A DNA stretch of 42,509 nt from Deltaproteobacteria bacterium (GCA_024275015.1 JAJRZW010000074.1:1-42509), one strand, 5' to 3'. Shown: positions 17,132 through 25,334, counted from the stretch's first letter. Numbers and translations are program-made. The notes: generated from the sequence alone by a model not told the origin.

Positions 17132-17740
17132 TCAATCTTTGACCACCGCCACCCGACCTCGACGGTCAAAAAAAACTTCCATCTTATCGAAACGGCCGAT
17201 CCAGTAATGCCATTTCCTCAGGGTCATCAGATCGCCGCGATTGGCGAATTCCGGCGGGTAACCGATGGCGATTATCACCCCCTCGCGAGTCATCCCCGGC
17301 AGGGCGCGACCCTCGTAGATACCGTCCTGATCGACAGACGACATCCCCTTGATCCGGACCTCAAGCCCGGATAAGGCGGCCGCGTCGAGAAATATCCGGT
17401 CCACATGTTTCTTCAGGCTGGTGGCACTCCTGGTTTTATGATGAAACTCATAGCGGTAACGCCGACCGCTGCGGGTATCGGCAAAGAGCATCCAGTTGCG
17501 CAGCACCCTCTCGATTCTGACCGTGCGGCCCCAGGACAGAAGCCCCCCCTTCTGGTAGTTAACCGAGGATACCTTGTTAAAGGTCATATCGGCGTGAAGG
17601 TTGGTTCCGAGATAATATGTTCTTCCAACCATGGCCAGCAGAGGAATATTATCCGGCGGCATCCCCCTGGCATCTGACAATAACGGAGCCACAAGACCGA
17701 CACTCAGGAAAACCCCGAACACCAGAAAATACTTTCTCAT
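17132..17740 (-). CDS. Secreted protein with BamE/SmpA-like C-terminal domain
   Basis: This 202-residue exported protein has a signal peptide (residues 1 to about 23). Its last 60 residues contain GMTREGVIIAIGYPPEF, then KWHYWIG and VFFDRRGRVAVV. This pattern recalls the BamE/SmpA small outer-membrane fold: a helix starting GMT, then a conserved W-Y strand and a final V-F-x-x-x-G strand. The first half is beta-rich and unassigned. A clear ribosome site (GGGAGAG) precedes the ATG. It heads the group of three co-directed genes continuing with the FlgT-like and CsgG-like genes, which suggests a shared envelope role. Confidence 0.62.
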   Translation of the reverse strand: MRKYFLVFGVFLSVGLVAPLLSDARGMPPDNIPLLAMVGRTYYLGTNLHADMTFNKVSSVNYQKGGLLSWGRTVRIERVLRNWMLFADTRSGRRYRYEFHHKTRSATSLKKHVDRIFLDAAALSGLEVRIKGMSSVDQDGIYEGRALPGMTREGVIIAIGYPPEFANRGDLMTLRKWHYWIGRFDKMEVFFDRRGRVAVVKD

Positions 17741-17856
17741 ACGCTCTCCCTGAACCCAGGAATCAAAAGGACGGTATAAGGCTTAACCCGCTTAAAAAGC
17801 ATAGCATTTGCCACCCCTTCTGGCAAGGAGGTAGCGGGGTGAATATTACCAGGTGA

Positions 17857-17884
17857 AAACGCCGTGATTCCAGACAGCGGCGTC
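17857..17884 (-). terminator. Probable intrinsic terminator after the Sel1-repeat gene
   Basis: On the minus strand, GACGCCG and CGGCGTTTTC form a stem of 6 to 8 base pairs with one bulge and a short T run. It lies 13 bases after the stop of the Sel1-repeat gene. The stem is short, so efficiency is uncertain. Confidence 0.5.
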
Positions 17885-17896
17885 ATCCAGGCGCCA

Positions 17897-18910
17897 TCAC
17901 TGCAAGTGGTACCTGACCAGCATCGCCTCTGCCTTCGCGTTACCTCCCGCCGCGGCCCGTTTCATCCATAAAGCCGCCTGTGTCCTGTCAGCCTTGACGC
18001 CGTCACCGAGCAAATACATAAGGCCCAGGACAAGTCGGGCGTCATCGTTTTTGTGTTCCGCGCTTTTTTTAACCCAGTAAAAGGCCTTTTTTTTATTTAC
18101 CCCGACACCGTTACCGGCATAATAAAGCATCCCCAGGGAATAGCCGGCATCGGCCCGACCCTGTTCCGCGCTTTTTTCAATCCAGTAAAAGCCCTTTTTA
18201 CGGTCAACCGCTACCCCGTTACCGCTTAAGTAGATGCGCCCCAGAACATACTGCGCCGCGGCGTTCCCCTGCCCGGCGCTCTTTTTGTACCAGGACAGGG
18301 ACTTCTTCAGATCACGTTCCACCCCGTCACCAGTGGCGTACATCGCCCCCAGGTTATAGCCGGCGTCCGAGACTCCCTGCTCCGCGCTTTCTTTATACCA
18401 GAAAAAGGCCTTCTTGCGATCCACCGCCACTCCCCGGCCGTGGTAATACATCATCCCCAGATTATAGCGGGCATCGGCGTGTCCCTGACGGGCGCTCTTC
18501 TCATACCAGGAAAATGCCTGTTTCAGGTCTTTCGTGACCCCGTCACCCTTTTCATACATCACCCCCAGGTTGTAGCGGGCCTTCATGTTGCCGTTTTCAG
18601 CGCTCTTTTTTATCCACAAAAAAGCCTTTTTACGGTCAACCCGCACCCCGGCGACACCGTCATGATACACCAGGCCCATATTGTACTGGGCGACGGGATT
18701 GCCTCTCTCGGCGCTCTTCTCCATCCAGTAAAGCGCCTGTTTTTTATCGGCCGCCACCCCGTCCCCGGCCATATACCTCATCGCCAGATCAAACCCGGCC
18801 GCGGCGCTACCCCGGGCGGCGTCCTTTTTTACCGCCTCAACGTCCCGGGCAAAGGCGTTAACGGCAAGAAACAACGACAATACAACAACAGCCAGACCCA
18901 CCTTTTTCAT
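17897..18910 (-). CDS. Secreted Sel1-repeat protein
   Basis: This 337-residue protein has a signal peptide (cleavage after NAFA, residue 21). It then has eight consecutive Sel1-type repeats of 36-37 residues with the pattern A-x-YNLGxMYxxGxGVxxDxKKAFxWYxKSAEQG, followed by the first helix of a ninth. Sel1 repeats form a TPR-like solenoid that scaffolds protein-protein contacts, often in the periplasm. The repeats are unusually regular, which suggests recent internal duplication. A ribosome site (AGGGG) precedes the ATG. A long hairpin upstream and a terminator downstream suggest it is transcribed alone. Confidence 0.9.
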   Translation of the reverse strand: MKKVGLAVVVLSLFLAVNAFARDVEAVKKDAARGSAAAGFDLAMRYMAGDGVAADKKQALYWMEKSAERGNPVAQYNMGLVYHDGVAGVRVDRKKAFLWIKKSAENGNMKARYNLGVMYEKGDGVTKDLKQAFSWYEKSARQGHADARYNLGMMYYHGRGVAVDRKKAFFWYKESAEQGVSDAGYNLGAMYATGDGVERDLKKSLSWYKKSAGQGNAAAQYVLGRIYLSGNGVAVDRKKGFYWIEKSAEQGRADAGYSLGMLYYAGNGVGVNKKKAFYWVKKSAEHKNDDARLVLGLMYLLGDGVKADRTQAALWMKRAAAGGNAKAEAMLVRYHLQ

Positions 18911-18937
18911 AACATCCCCTTCTGGTCCCGCTCACCA

Positions 18938-18979
18938 CAGGCAGTTGAAAAAGCCATGAACGGCTTTTTCAACTGCCTG
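18938..18979. terminator. Long perfect hairpin, probably a bidirectional terminator and part of repeat family 2
   Basis: An 18-base-pair perfect stem (caggcagttgaaaaagcc and its complement) encloses a six-base loop. Both arms contain an A or T run, so it could terminate transcription from either side. It lies 27 bases after the stop of the small lipoprotein gene at 19007. The core gttgaaaaagcc...ggctttttcaac is the last module of the larger repeats at 38578-38723 and 42370-42509. Confidence 0.75.
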
Positions 18980-19006
18980 CCAGACGCGGCATCTCTTTGC
19001 ACCCCA

Positions 19007-19423
19007 TCAATTTCCAACTTTCCGGTATATCCGTCGGCTATCGGTGGAAGGATCCTCTATTACCAGTTTGCCGCCTTCCATGTACGGGCTTACTTCATAA
19101 TTTTTTGATGAAATCGTGCCGTTTTTTATCGAGTAGGAGGAGATTTTCTGGTCCACGAAGGTGCCGTCAGGGAGTTTCATCCTTGCCCGGATCTCGTGTT
19201 TCGCGTTAAAAACAAGGTGCGGCTGCATCCTGGCGATACTCTCCATGTGGGTGACACCGTTGGTGATATCAACGCACTGCCATTCCCCGATTATACCCTG
19301 CTCGCTGATCGCCTGTTTTTCCACCTTTGCCTCAACCGCCGGTTTCTCCTTTGAATTCCCGCAGGCGTAAAGGCTGAACACTGAAACAAAGGCAAGAAAC
19401 ATCATCACTGTCTTCATCATCAC
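19007..19423 (-). CDS. Small lipoprotein of unknown function
   Basis: This 138-residue protein has a lipoprotein signal ending in the lipobox LYAC, with lipidation expected at Cys21. The mature part begins with a charged linker and continues as a beta-rich domain (GIIGEWQCVDI, then HLVFNAKHEIRARMKL, then SSYSIKNGTISSK). This resembles small lipocalin-like stress or META-type domains that start with G-x-W. A strong ribosome site (GGGAGG) precedes the triple ATG. I cannot assign a function. Repeat element 19444-19570 lies just upstream. Confidence 0.75.
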   Translation of the reverse strand: MMMKTVMMFLAFVSVFSLYACGNSKEKPAVEAKVEKQAISEQGIIGEWQCVDITNGVTHMESIARMQPHLVFNAKHEIRARMKLPDGTFVDQKISSYSIKNGTISSKNYEVSPYMEGGKLVIEDPSTDSRRIYRKVGN

Positions 19424-19443
19424 ACTACCTCCCTGTATTTATT

Positions 19444-19570
19444 GATGGCGTCGTAAGAATTCCGATCTACTGCGTCGTAGCGCATTTTTGTTCCCTCGAC
19501 ATACCATATGTATGGTCTCGCTCACAAAAATACACTACTCCTTGTGTATCGAAATTCTTACTTAGCCATC
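19444..19570 (+). repeat. Dispersed inverted-repeat element, family 1, full copy
   Basis: This 127-base element begins gatggcgtcgtaagaattcc and ends gaaattcttacttagccatc, whose ends are near-complements. Its interior shares gcgtcgtagcgcatttttgt with the copy at 39380-39504. A shared tail (ttacgagttcatc, then cgttgaaaaa) runs on to about 19620. It occupies the 222-base gap between the small lipoprotein gene and the chain-length-factor-like gene. Confidence 0.8.
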
Positions 19571-19645
19571 CCGTGATTTATTACGAGTTCATCATCCATT
19601 ACTGAACACGTTGAAAAAACACCCGTTCGCCGCTTCCCACCTCTT

Positions 19646-20413
19646 TCACCCGAGTGCTATACAGACACGGCCGAAACCGGCGGCAAGACGCCACTCGACA
19701 CCGGTTTCAAAGACATCGTTTACCCCCCGGGTCAGGACCTCGACATGGGCCAGGGGATGACGTTCGCCGACCGCGGCAAGGCCGTGTCCCTGCCAGGTCT
19801 CATCCTCCCGGGTCAGACAAAGGGCCGGAAGGCACGGAGTCTCGTCAACCTCGACCGATAAAAGCCGGGGGCCGTCGCCGTCGCGGCCAAGGAGCCAGGC
19901 CGCGGCCCCGGGAACAAGGGGGGCCAGGCTCACTCCGAAAAGACGGCAATAGGCGTCGACAAGGAGGTCGCTGTAAACCTCCACCGCCAGGACCACCGCC
20001 TGGTCAATCATCCCCGCCTCCACCGCCTGCCGCCCCTGACGCAGGGCTATGAGGAAAGGCCATGAGTAGGTGGTCACGGTCAGGATCGGTCCCATGATTC
20101 CAAGAAGACGGGCGACATAACCGGCGGCGACATTATAAACCGAATGGGAAAAAAGGGTCGGCGATATCCGTCCTTCGCCGTCATCTATCAGGGTGGCAAG
20201 AGAGGAAAAATTGGTCTCCAGGGGACCGTAGGCGGTGCCGGCAAAAATCCCGATCCGCCGCGGCCGCGCCCGCTCGGTCGCGGCAAGGACGCGGTCGGCG
20301 GCGCATACCGCCAGACGGATGAAATCATCGGCACGGCGCAGATCGCGGACAAGGCGCTCCGGCTCAGCAAAACCGGATTCAAGGACTAGGGCCTGATCAA
20401 TGGTCACCGCCAT
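19646..20413 (-). CDS. Ketosynthase-like chain length factor (N-terminal KS domain only)
   Basis: This 255-residue protein matches only the N-terminal half of a beta-ketoacyl synthase (IGIFAGTAYGPLETN, then SHSVYNVAAGYVARLLGIMGP). This is the size and form of the stand-alone chain-length-factor-like proteins (Ketoacyl-synt_2 type) of aryl polyene clusters. At the position of the catalytic cysteine it has Ser117 (TVTTYSWPF), so it should not condense by itself. It probably forms a heterodimer with the ketosynthase encoded just upstream and helps set chain length. Its ATG overlaps that gene's stop by one base (TGATG). It is the last gene of the upper block. Confidence 0.82.
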   Translation of the reverse strand: MAVTIDQALVLESGFAEPERLVRDLRRADDFIRLAVCAADRVLAATERARPRRIGIFAGTAYGPLETNFSSLATLIDDGEGRISPTLFSHSVYNVAAGYVARLLGIMGPILTVTTYSWPFLIALRQGRQAVEAGMIDQAVVLAVEVYSDLLVDAYCRLFGVSLAPLVPGAAAWLLGRDGDGPRLLSVEVDETPCLPALCLTREDETWQGHGLAAVGERHPLAHVEVLTRGVNDVFETGVEWRLAAGFGRVCIALG

Positions 20414-21639
20414 CAGAACGCCTCCAGAACCAGGGCGGAATTGGTGCCTCCGAACGCCAGCGACTGCGAGATGCCGATCCGGGACGCGAGTCCGACCTTC
20501 TCTCCCTCCGGCAGCGGAGAAAACAAAAAATCCGGATCAGGGGTATGGCAGCCGACCGTTCCCGGGGTCTCACCCCGACGCAGGGCCTCAAGGGTAAGGA
20601 TCGCCTCCACCCCGCCGGCGGCGCCAAGGGTATGGCCGCTGATCCCCTTGGTCGAGACAAGATAAATCGCGGCCGCTGGATCGAACAGCTGCGCCAGGGC
20701 GTGGGTCTCGGCCTGATCATTGGCCCGGGTGCCGGTGCCGTGACCGTTTATCAGGGCCGGGACGCAATCAAGCCCGGCCGCGCTTATCGCGCCTTTTATC
20801 GCGTTGACCAGCCCCCGACCCTCGGGATGGGGGGCGGTGGGATGCCAGGCGTCGGCGGCGGTACCGTAACCACGGACCATGCCGGGGGCGGCCTTGGCGC
20901 GTCTTTTCAGCCGTTCCGCCGACTCAAGAACCATTACCGCTGCCCCCTCGCCAAGGTTCAGACCCTGACGGTCAACATCAAAAGGGCGGCAGGGGGCGTC
21001 ACTGGTCAGCATCAGACTGGCAAAACCGTTTAACGCCACCCTTGACAACTCATCGCTGCCGCCGGCAACGGCAAGGTCGCAGACACCGGTGGCGATCCAG
21101 TTCGCGGCCAGACCGATGGCGTCGGTAGACGAGGCGCAGGCGTTGGTAATCACCATTGCCGGGCCATGGGTGCCAAGGAGGCGGTGCAGGCCCTGGGCGA
21201 CGTTGTTGCCGAGAAAATTCCGCACCGGATCAAGGTCGGGTTCCCTGCCGTCACGCCAGGCGACAAAGTAATCCTCATCGTGAAAGGTGCAGCCCACCGT
21301 GGTGCCGATGGCGATCCCCAGCCGCGCCCGGCGCAGTTCCCCGGCCTCGATACCCGCGTCATCCAGGGCCTGGACGGTTGCCGCCAGGGCCAGGGCCAGG
21401 GTGCGGCCGGTACCGGGACGCAATTCACCATCAACAAGCCATGAATCCGCCGCCGCGGGAAACGGTTCCCTTGGACAGGTGAAAACCGGAAACTTCAGAC
21501 CGGTGGCAAAAAGCCGCTCCGGAACCGGGGCGCAGTCCACCCGTCCCCGACAAAGCCCCTGCCAGACCGCCTCAACTCCGACTCCGGCCCCGCAGAGGAT
21601 GCCGCGGCCGCTTATGACGGCGGTGAAGTTATCGCCCAT
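20413..21639 (-). CDS. Beta-ketoacyl-ACP synthase, FabF/KAS II-like
   Basis: This full-length (408-residue) condensing enzyme has its catalytic set intact: Cys168 in TNACASST, His300 in NGHGTGT, Lys331 and His336 in KGISGHTLGAAGG. It also has the C-terminal FGGTNS loop. It elongates ACP-bound chains, presumably on the ACP encoded just before it, and probably partners the chain-length-factor-like protein encoded just after it. Together with the ketosynthase at 7807-8895, the locus has two active ketosynthases, as is usual for aryl polyene and related polyene-lipid clusters. Confidence 0.93.
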   Translation of the reverse strand: MGDNFTAVISGRGILCGAGVGVEAVWQGLCRGRVDCAPVPERLFATGLKFPVFTCPREPFPAAADSWLVDGELRPGTGRTLALALAATVQALDDAGIEAGELRRARLGIAIGTTVGCTFHDEDYFVAWRDGREPDLDPVRNFLGNNVAQGLHRLLGTHGPAMVITNACASSTDAIGLAANWIATGVCDLAVAGGSDELSRVALNGFASLMLTSDAPCRPFDVDRQGLNLGEGAAVMVLESAERLKRRAKAAPGMVRGYGTAADAWHPTAPHPEGRGLVNAIKGAISAAGLDCVPALINGHGTGTRANDQAETHALAQLFDPAAAIYLVSTKGISGHTLGAAGGVEAILTLEALRRGETPGTVGCHTPDPDFLFSPLPEGEKVGLASRIGISQSLAFGGTNSALVLEAF

Positions 21640-21648
21640 CCCGGGATC

Positions 21649-21690
21649 CTATTTTCTCGCGTTGATAAAGGCGGACAGTGAATTAATCTA
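21649..21690 (-). other. In-frame continuation of the acyl carrier protein beyond an amber codon
   Basis: The ACP frame stops at TAG (21690-21688). The next 12 codons in the same frame read INSLSAFINARK and end at a second TAG (21651-21649). This matches the final ACP helix; the other ACP of the locus has LKSLAGFV there. A serine TCG codon at the first TAG would restore a normal 83-residue ACP. Read-through, a recent nonsense mutation and a sequencing error are all possible. Confidence 0.75.
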
Positions 21691-21900
21691 GGCAAAGGCC
21701 TCACGTCCCTCGTCCATGTCCTCGATCTGGACATCGAAATGCTTCTGGATCAGGACCACCAATTCCACCGCGTCAAGGGAATCAAGCCCGAGCCCCTCCT
21801 CAAACAAAGGATCGTCATCGTTGATATCCGCCGGTTCAACCCCCTGGAGCTTGAGGTCACGGATGATCATTTCCTTTAACTCTGCCTTAAGCTTTTCCAT
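21688..21900 (-). CDS. Acyl carrier protein, apparently cut short by an amber codon
   Basis: This 70-residue ACP has the phosphopantetheine attachment serine S41 in EEGLGLDSLDAVELV. The first helices are normal, but the chain ends at EGREAFA, where ACPs continue with a last helix of about 12 residues that closes the hydrophobic pocket. That helix is encoded in frame beyond the stop codon. Truncated as it stands, the protein may be unstable. A ribosome site (GAGGAAAT) precedes the ATG, and the first 14 bases overlap the acyltransferase gene. As the only ACP in the upper block, its state matters for the pathway. Confidence 0.85.
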   Translation of the reverse strand: MEKLKAELKEMIIRDLKLQGVEPADINDDDPLFEEGLGLDSLDAVELVVLIQKHFDVQIEDMDEGREAFA

Positions 21901-22819
21901 ATTTCCTCACACCTTTGCCTGCCCGGCCGCGATCGACGGCAGGATTCCAGAAATCAAAAAAATTATACCATTGCCAGGGATATTCCCTTAAATAAGCCTC
22001 AACCGCGCGGGCGAACCTTGCCGCCGCAGGGGCAAACTGCCCGTACCCCCCGCCACGTTCCCTTTTCACCTCAATCAGGTCCCACACGTGGAGGCAATAG
22101 TTCCTGCGTCCGGTCTTGGCGGCAAGCAGCACCGCCACCGGGGCCCCGGTGGCTCCGGCAAGACCATAGGCCGCGGCCGGAAATCTTGCCTTTTCACCCA
22201 GGAAATCGACCTCAACCCCCGGGCCGCCGGCATAACGATCGGCCATGATCGTCACCACCTCCCCCCGGGAAAGAGCGGCGGTGGCCTCAACCATCCCGCC
22301 CATGAAACCATCGTTGCGGATGATATTAAACGATGGCCCCCCGTCTTTTAAATCAAAAAAATGCTTCGCCACCTCATCCTCGGCATAATGCATCAAGGAA
22401 TTTACCCTGATCCCGAGGAGATCGATATGGGCCAGAGCGGTCTGCCAGTTGCCGACATGGGCGGTCAAGAGGACCAGACCCCGGCCGCGACGAAGCTCGG
22501 CCAGCAACAGCTCACTATTGTCAAAATCACCTGTAAGCCGCGCCCCTTTTTTCAGCCCCAGCCAGCCCCGATCAACCAGGACCCGGGCAAAGGAAAGCAG
22601 CAGTCTGAAGACATGAAAAAAACGCGTCACTCCTCCGGCGCCGGGAAAACGATGCCTGATATAAGAGCCAAGACGACGGTGAATCGCCCGGCTGGTGGAG
22701 ACATATACCAGAACCACCGGAAAAAGCAGGAGGTAGGCGCCGCCCTGACCGCCGACGAGGAGGAAGAGGTAAAAAACCCCGTGGCCCAATGCCTCAAGCC
22801 GCTTCTTTATCCCGGTCAT
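21887..22819 (-). CDS. LpxL/HtrB-like lysophospholipid acyltransferase
   Basis: This 310-residue inner-membrane-associated acyltransferase has an N-terminal hydrophobic segment (about 14-40) and the family motif at His121 (LLTAHVGNWQ). In LpxL-type enzymes the histidine is paired with Glu or Asp five residues on; here that position is Gln126, so activity may be altered. The GEVVTIMADRYAGGPG block also fits the family. Aryl polyene clusters use such enzymes to attach the polyene to a lipid carrier. The frame is open 36 codons upstream, but the ATG at 22819 overlaps the glycosyltransferase stop as ATGA and is preferred. Confidence 0.85.
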   Translation of the reverse strand: MTGIKKRLEALGHGVFYLFLLVGGQGGAYLLLFPVVLVYVSTSRAIHRRLGSYIRHRFPGAGGVTRFFHVFRLLLSFARVLVDRGWLGLKKGARLTGDFDNSELLLAELRRGRGLVLLTAHVGNWQTALAHIDLLGIRVNSLMHYAEDEVAKHFFDLKDGGPSFNIIRNDGFMGGMVEATAALSRGEVVTIMADRYAGGPGVEVDFLGEKARFPAAAYGLAGATGAPVAVLLAAKTGRRNYCLHVWDLIEVKRERGGGYGQFAPAAARFARAVEAYLREYPWQWYNFFDFWNPAVDRGRAGKGVRKYGKA

Positions 22820-23997
22820 CCACACACCTCCACCTGCCCGCGGCGCAGGGAACGGAGCACAGCGTAAAAAAGCGCCGCCACCACCGTCCCGAACAGCGGT
22901 CCGACCAGGAGAGAGCCAAGAAACCATTCCCAGAGACGGTAATGGGCCTGCCCCACCAGGGTATTCCAGTCGAACTTTAAGAGAAATTCACCATGACGGA
23001 AGAAATAACCGGCCTCAATACAGAGCACCGGCACCAACGGCGGCATGCACAGCTGACTTGCCCCAACCGCCGCCAACTTGTTCAGGTGCAGACGATGACT
23101 CGCGTAGATAATCGCCACCGTATGCAGGGCCAGAATAGGCAGGGCGCCTAAAAAAACCCCAAGCCAGGCGGCGGCGGCCAATTGCCCGGCCGAGGTATGC
23201 TCACGGCAGAGCCTGCGAAAAAAGCCAACCGGATGCAGCCATACCGCCACCGGCACCCGTTCATCCCCGCCCCGACCCTCACCCCTGACCAGGCGACGAT
23301 GGGGCCAGGGGCACAGGGCCCGGGCAACAAGACGGGTATGACAGACGCTCAGACGGAAATTATCACCGAGTTTATTACAATGACTGACACGGTCAGGGGG
23401 ATAGTCCACACTGACCGCAACCGATTTAACCCCTATTCCGGCCCAGACCATTTTAGAAATAACCTCGATCTCAAAGGCGAATCCGCGACTGCGTATCGAC
23501 AGCCGCAAAAGCTCGGCCAGCGGATAAAGCCGCATCCCGCTCTGGGTGTCGGGCAGGGTCAGGCCACTCTCCAGATGAACCCAGAAATTAGAAAACCGCC
23601 GCCCGAACCGGCTTGATCCCGGGACATTATCGGCGGCGTCCATCATCCTCGCGCCGATGACCATCACCGGTCGCGACGAATCCGCGACGGCGATCAGCTT
23701 CCCGGCCTCGGCCGGATCAAGCTGGCCGTCGGCGTCGACACTGACCATGGCGTCAAATCCCTGCCTTACCGCCTCCCGTGCCGCGGTAAGAAGGGCCGCG
23801 CCCTTGCCGCGGTTCTTTTCATGACGCAGGAGGGTAAGATCAAGACCGGCAAGCGTTTCCGCCCCCCCATCGGTTGAACCGTCATCAACCACGATCAGAC
23901 AATGACCGCAGGCAATCGCGGCCCCGGCCACCTTTCGCACGGTTGCGGCATGATTGTACAGGGGAATAACGACGCAGCAGCGGTCCCCTTTCATCAT
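22816..23997 (-). CDS. Family 2 glycosyltransferase fused to a DUF2062 membrane domain
   Basis: This 393-residue protein begins with a GT-A glycosyltransferase domain of the dolichyl-phosphate-mannose synthase type. It has VVIPLYNH at 9-16, DDGSTD at 38-43 and the metal-binding DADGQ at 88-92. From about residue 250 to the end it carries a DUF2062-like segment with several membrane helices. Such fusions occur in polyene-lipid clusters and are thought to glycosylate a lipid at the inner membrane. The ATG at 23997 overlaps the radical SAM stop by four bases. An open frame extends upstream but is not supported. The sugar donor and acceptor are unknown. Confidence 0.87.
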   Translation of the reverse strand: MMKGDRCCVVIPLYNHAATVRKVAGAAIACGHCLIVVDDGSTDGGAETLAGLDLTLLRHEKNRGKGAALLTAAREAVRQGFDAMVSVDADGQLDPAEAGKLIAVADSSRPVMVIGARMMDAADNVPGSSRFGRRFSNFWVHLESGLTLPDTQSGMRLYPLAELLRLSIRSRGFAFEIEVISKMVWAGIGVKSVAVSVDYPPDRVSHCNKLGDNFRLSVCHTRLVARALCPWPHRRLVRGEGRGGDERVPVAVWLHPVGFFRRLCREHTSAGQLAAAAWLGVFLGALPILALHTVAIIYASHRLHLNKLAAVGASQLCMPPLVPVLCIEAGYFFRHGEFLLKFDWNTLVGQAHYRLWEWFLGSLLVGPLFGTVVAALFYAVLRSLRRGQVEVCG

Positions 23998-25334
23998 CCC
24001 CATCCTCCCGTGCGGCACAGCATATCCCACAGGGGACCGACATGACCGCGGGAGTGGAGGCGGGTTATCCTGTCCTGCATACTCACGGCCGGGAATATAC
24101 GGCTCATATCGCCCTGCCACGCCTCCTTTATCCGCGCCTCCATCTTTTTCCGGTCAACCGCGGGAGAAAAATAAAAAAACGGCGGCAGCAGATCACGGTC
24201 GGCGGCCATTATTCCTTCGGCCACCGCCCGGGCCGCAATCCCGGTGTCGGGCAGGACCCGGATACCGCTGAAGGCGAAGATCACCGAACCGGAAAGTTTC
24301 TCCATCGCGACAAGCCCTTCCTCAACCGTGGCGTCATCCTCCCCCGGACCGCCGAAGATAACAAAATGGGCGCAGGGAACCCCGGCGCTCACCGCCTCCC
24401 GGTTGAAGGAAACGACCTCGGCAATGGTGAAATCCTTGTTAAGCCCGGCAAGGGTGGCGTCGCTGGTGGCATCGGTTCCCACCTCCATCGCCGCCATCCC
24501 CGACCGTTTCAGGAGCTCAAACTCGCTCCGCCCCATGCCCGTGGGACGGAAAAAGGCGCACCACGGAACCTTGTTACCGTTTCTGATCATCGCCTCGGCC
24601 ACCTCAAGATAACGGCCCCGGGCGTCATTAAAAACCGAATCAGTGAAAAATATATAGGGAGCGGAAAAATCACGTTCCAGCCGCGCCACCTCGTCGGCAA
24701 CCTCCTGAGGCTCCCGAAAACGATAGCTACCCCCTTCAAGCATGGGATAGGAACAGTAAAGACAGCGATGGGGACAGCCGCGTTTGGTCTGGATATTGAG
24801 CATACCGCCGTTTTTGAGATAAAAACCAGCAATGCCGCGGTCATAGGCGACCGAAAGAGAGGGATATACGACCGCGGGCCGGGAGACAATATTCCCGGCA
24901 AGGGGCGTACCGGTTTCCACCGCCCGGGCAATATCAAGGATCGCCGCCTCGCCCTCACCCACCACCCCGTAATCACCGCCGAGTTCGGCCATGATCCGTT
25001 CCGGCATGATCGAAAACGCCGGGCCGCCCAGGACCAGGGGGGCTTCGGAGTATTCACGAACCAGGGCCACCGCCTCGCGGGCAAAACCGATAAAGGGGTC
25101 GGGAGAAGTGGAATCAACGGTATCAAGGTTACGGATGGAAAACCCGATCAGATCAAAACAGTTCTCCGCCAGGATCGCGCTCAAGCCGGAAATCCCGGCG
25201 CTCATGAGATCACAGCATCTTACCCGATGCCCCGCCGCCCGCAACACCCCGGCAATATGGGCCATCCCCAGAGGATAAACCGGATACGGCACCGTAACCT
25301 GATTTACCGCGACCAGGAGGCAGTCAAGTCCCAA
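23994..25334 (-). CDS. B12-binding-type radical SAM protein
   Basis: This 446-residue radical SAM enzyme has an N-terminal Rossmann-like (cobalamin-binding type) domain of about 1-145, then a barrel with cluster cysteines C187, C191 and C194 (RGCPHRCLYC). The downstream FVIFGGPGEDD block fits the SAM-binding half of the barrel. I place the start at a TTG (25334), preceded nine bases earlier by AGGAGG. The long open frame upstream reads as low-complexity basic sequence in the wrong frame of the neighbouring gene. The gene overlaps the other radical SAM gene by 11 bases. The reaction is unknown; modification of the acyl chain is inferred from context. Confidence 0.85.
   Translation of the reverse strand: MGLDCLLVAVNQVTVPYPVYPLGMAHIAGVLRAAGHRVRCCDLMSAGISGLSAILAENCFDLIGFSIRNLDTVDSTSPDPFIGFAREAVALVREYSEAPLVLGGPAFSIMPERIMAELGGDYGVVGEGEAAILDIARAVETGTPLAGNIVSRPAVVYPSLSVAYDRGIAGFYLKNGGMLNIQTKRGCPHRCLYCSYPMLEGGSYRFREPQEVADEVARLERDFSAPYIFFTDSVFNDARGRYLEVAEAMIRNGNKVPWCAFFRPTGMGRSEFELLKRSGMAAMEVGTDATSDATLAGLNKDFTIAEVVSFNREAVSAGVPCAHFVIFGGPGEDDATVEEGLVAMEKLSGSVIFAFSGIRVLPDTGIAARAVAEGIMAADRDLLPPFFYFSPAVDRKKMEARIKEAWQGDMSRIFPAVSMQDRITRLHSRGHVGPLWDMLCRTGGWG

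Noticed and set aside
18001-18860. Tandem DNA repeats or CRISPR-like periodicity of about 108 bases
   Set aside because: The periodicity comes from the 36-residue Sel1 repeats of the encoded protein. The repeats are not identical in DNA and have no spacers.
21688-21690. Pyrrolysine insertion at the ACP amber codon as the default explanation
   Set aside because: TAG is an ordinary stop for several genes in this window, and no pyl genes are visible. It is kept only as one possibility needing a genome search.
22820-22927. N-terminal extension of the acyltransferase
   Set aside because: The extra 36 codons read through the end of the glycosyltransferase gene in another frame and have no membrane or motif character. 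The ATGA-overlapping start at 22819 is better supported.
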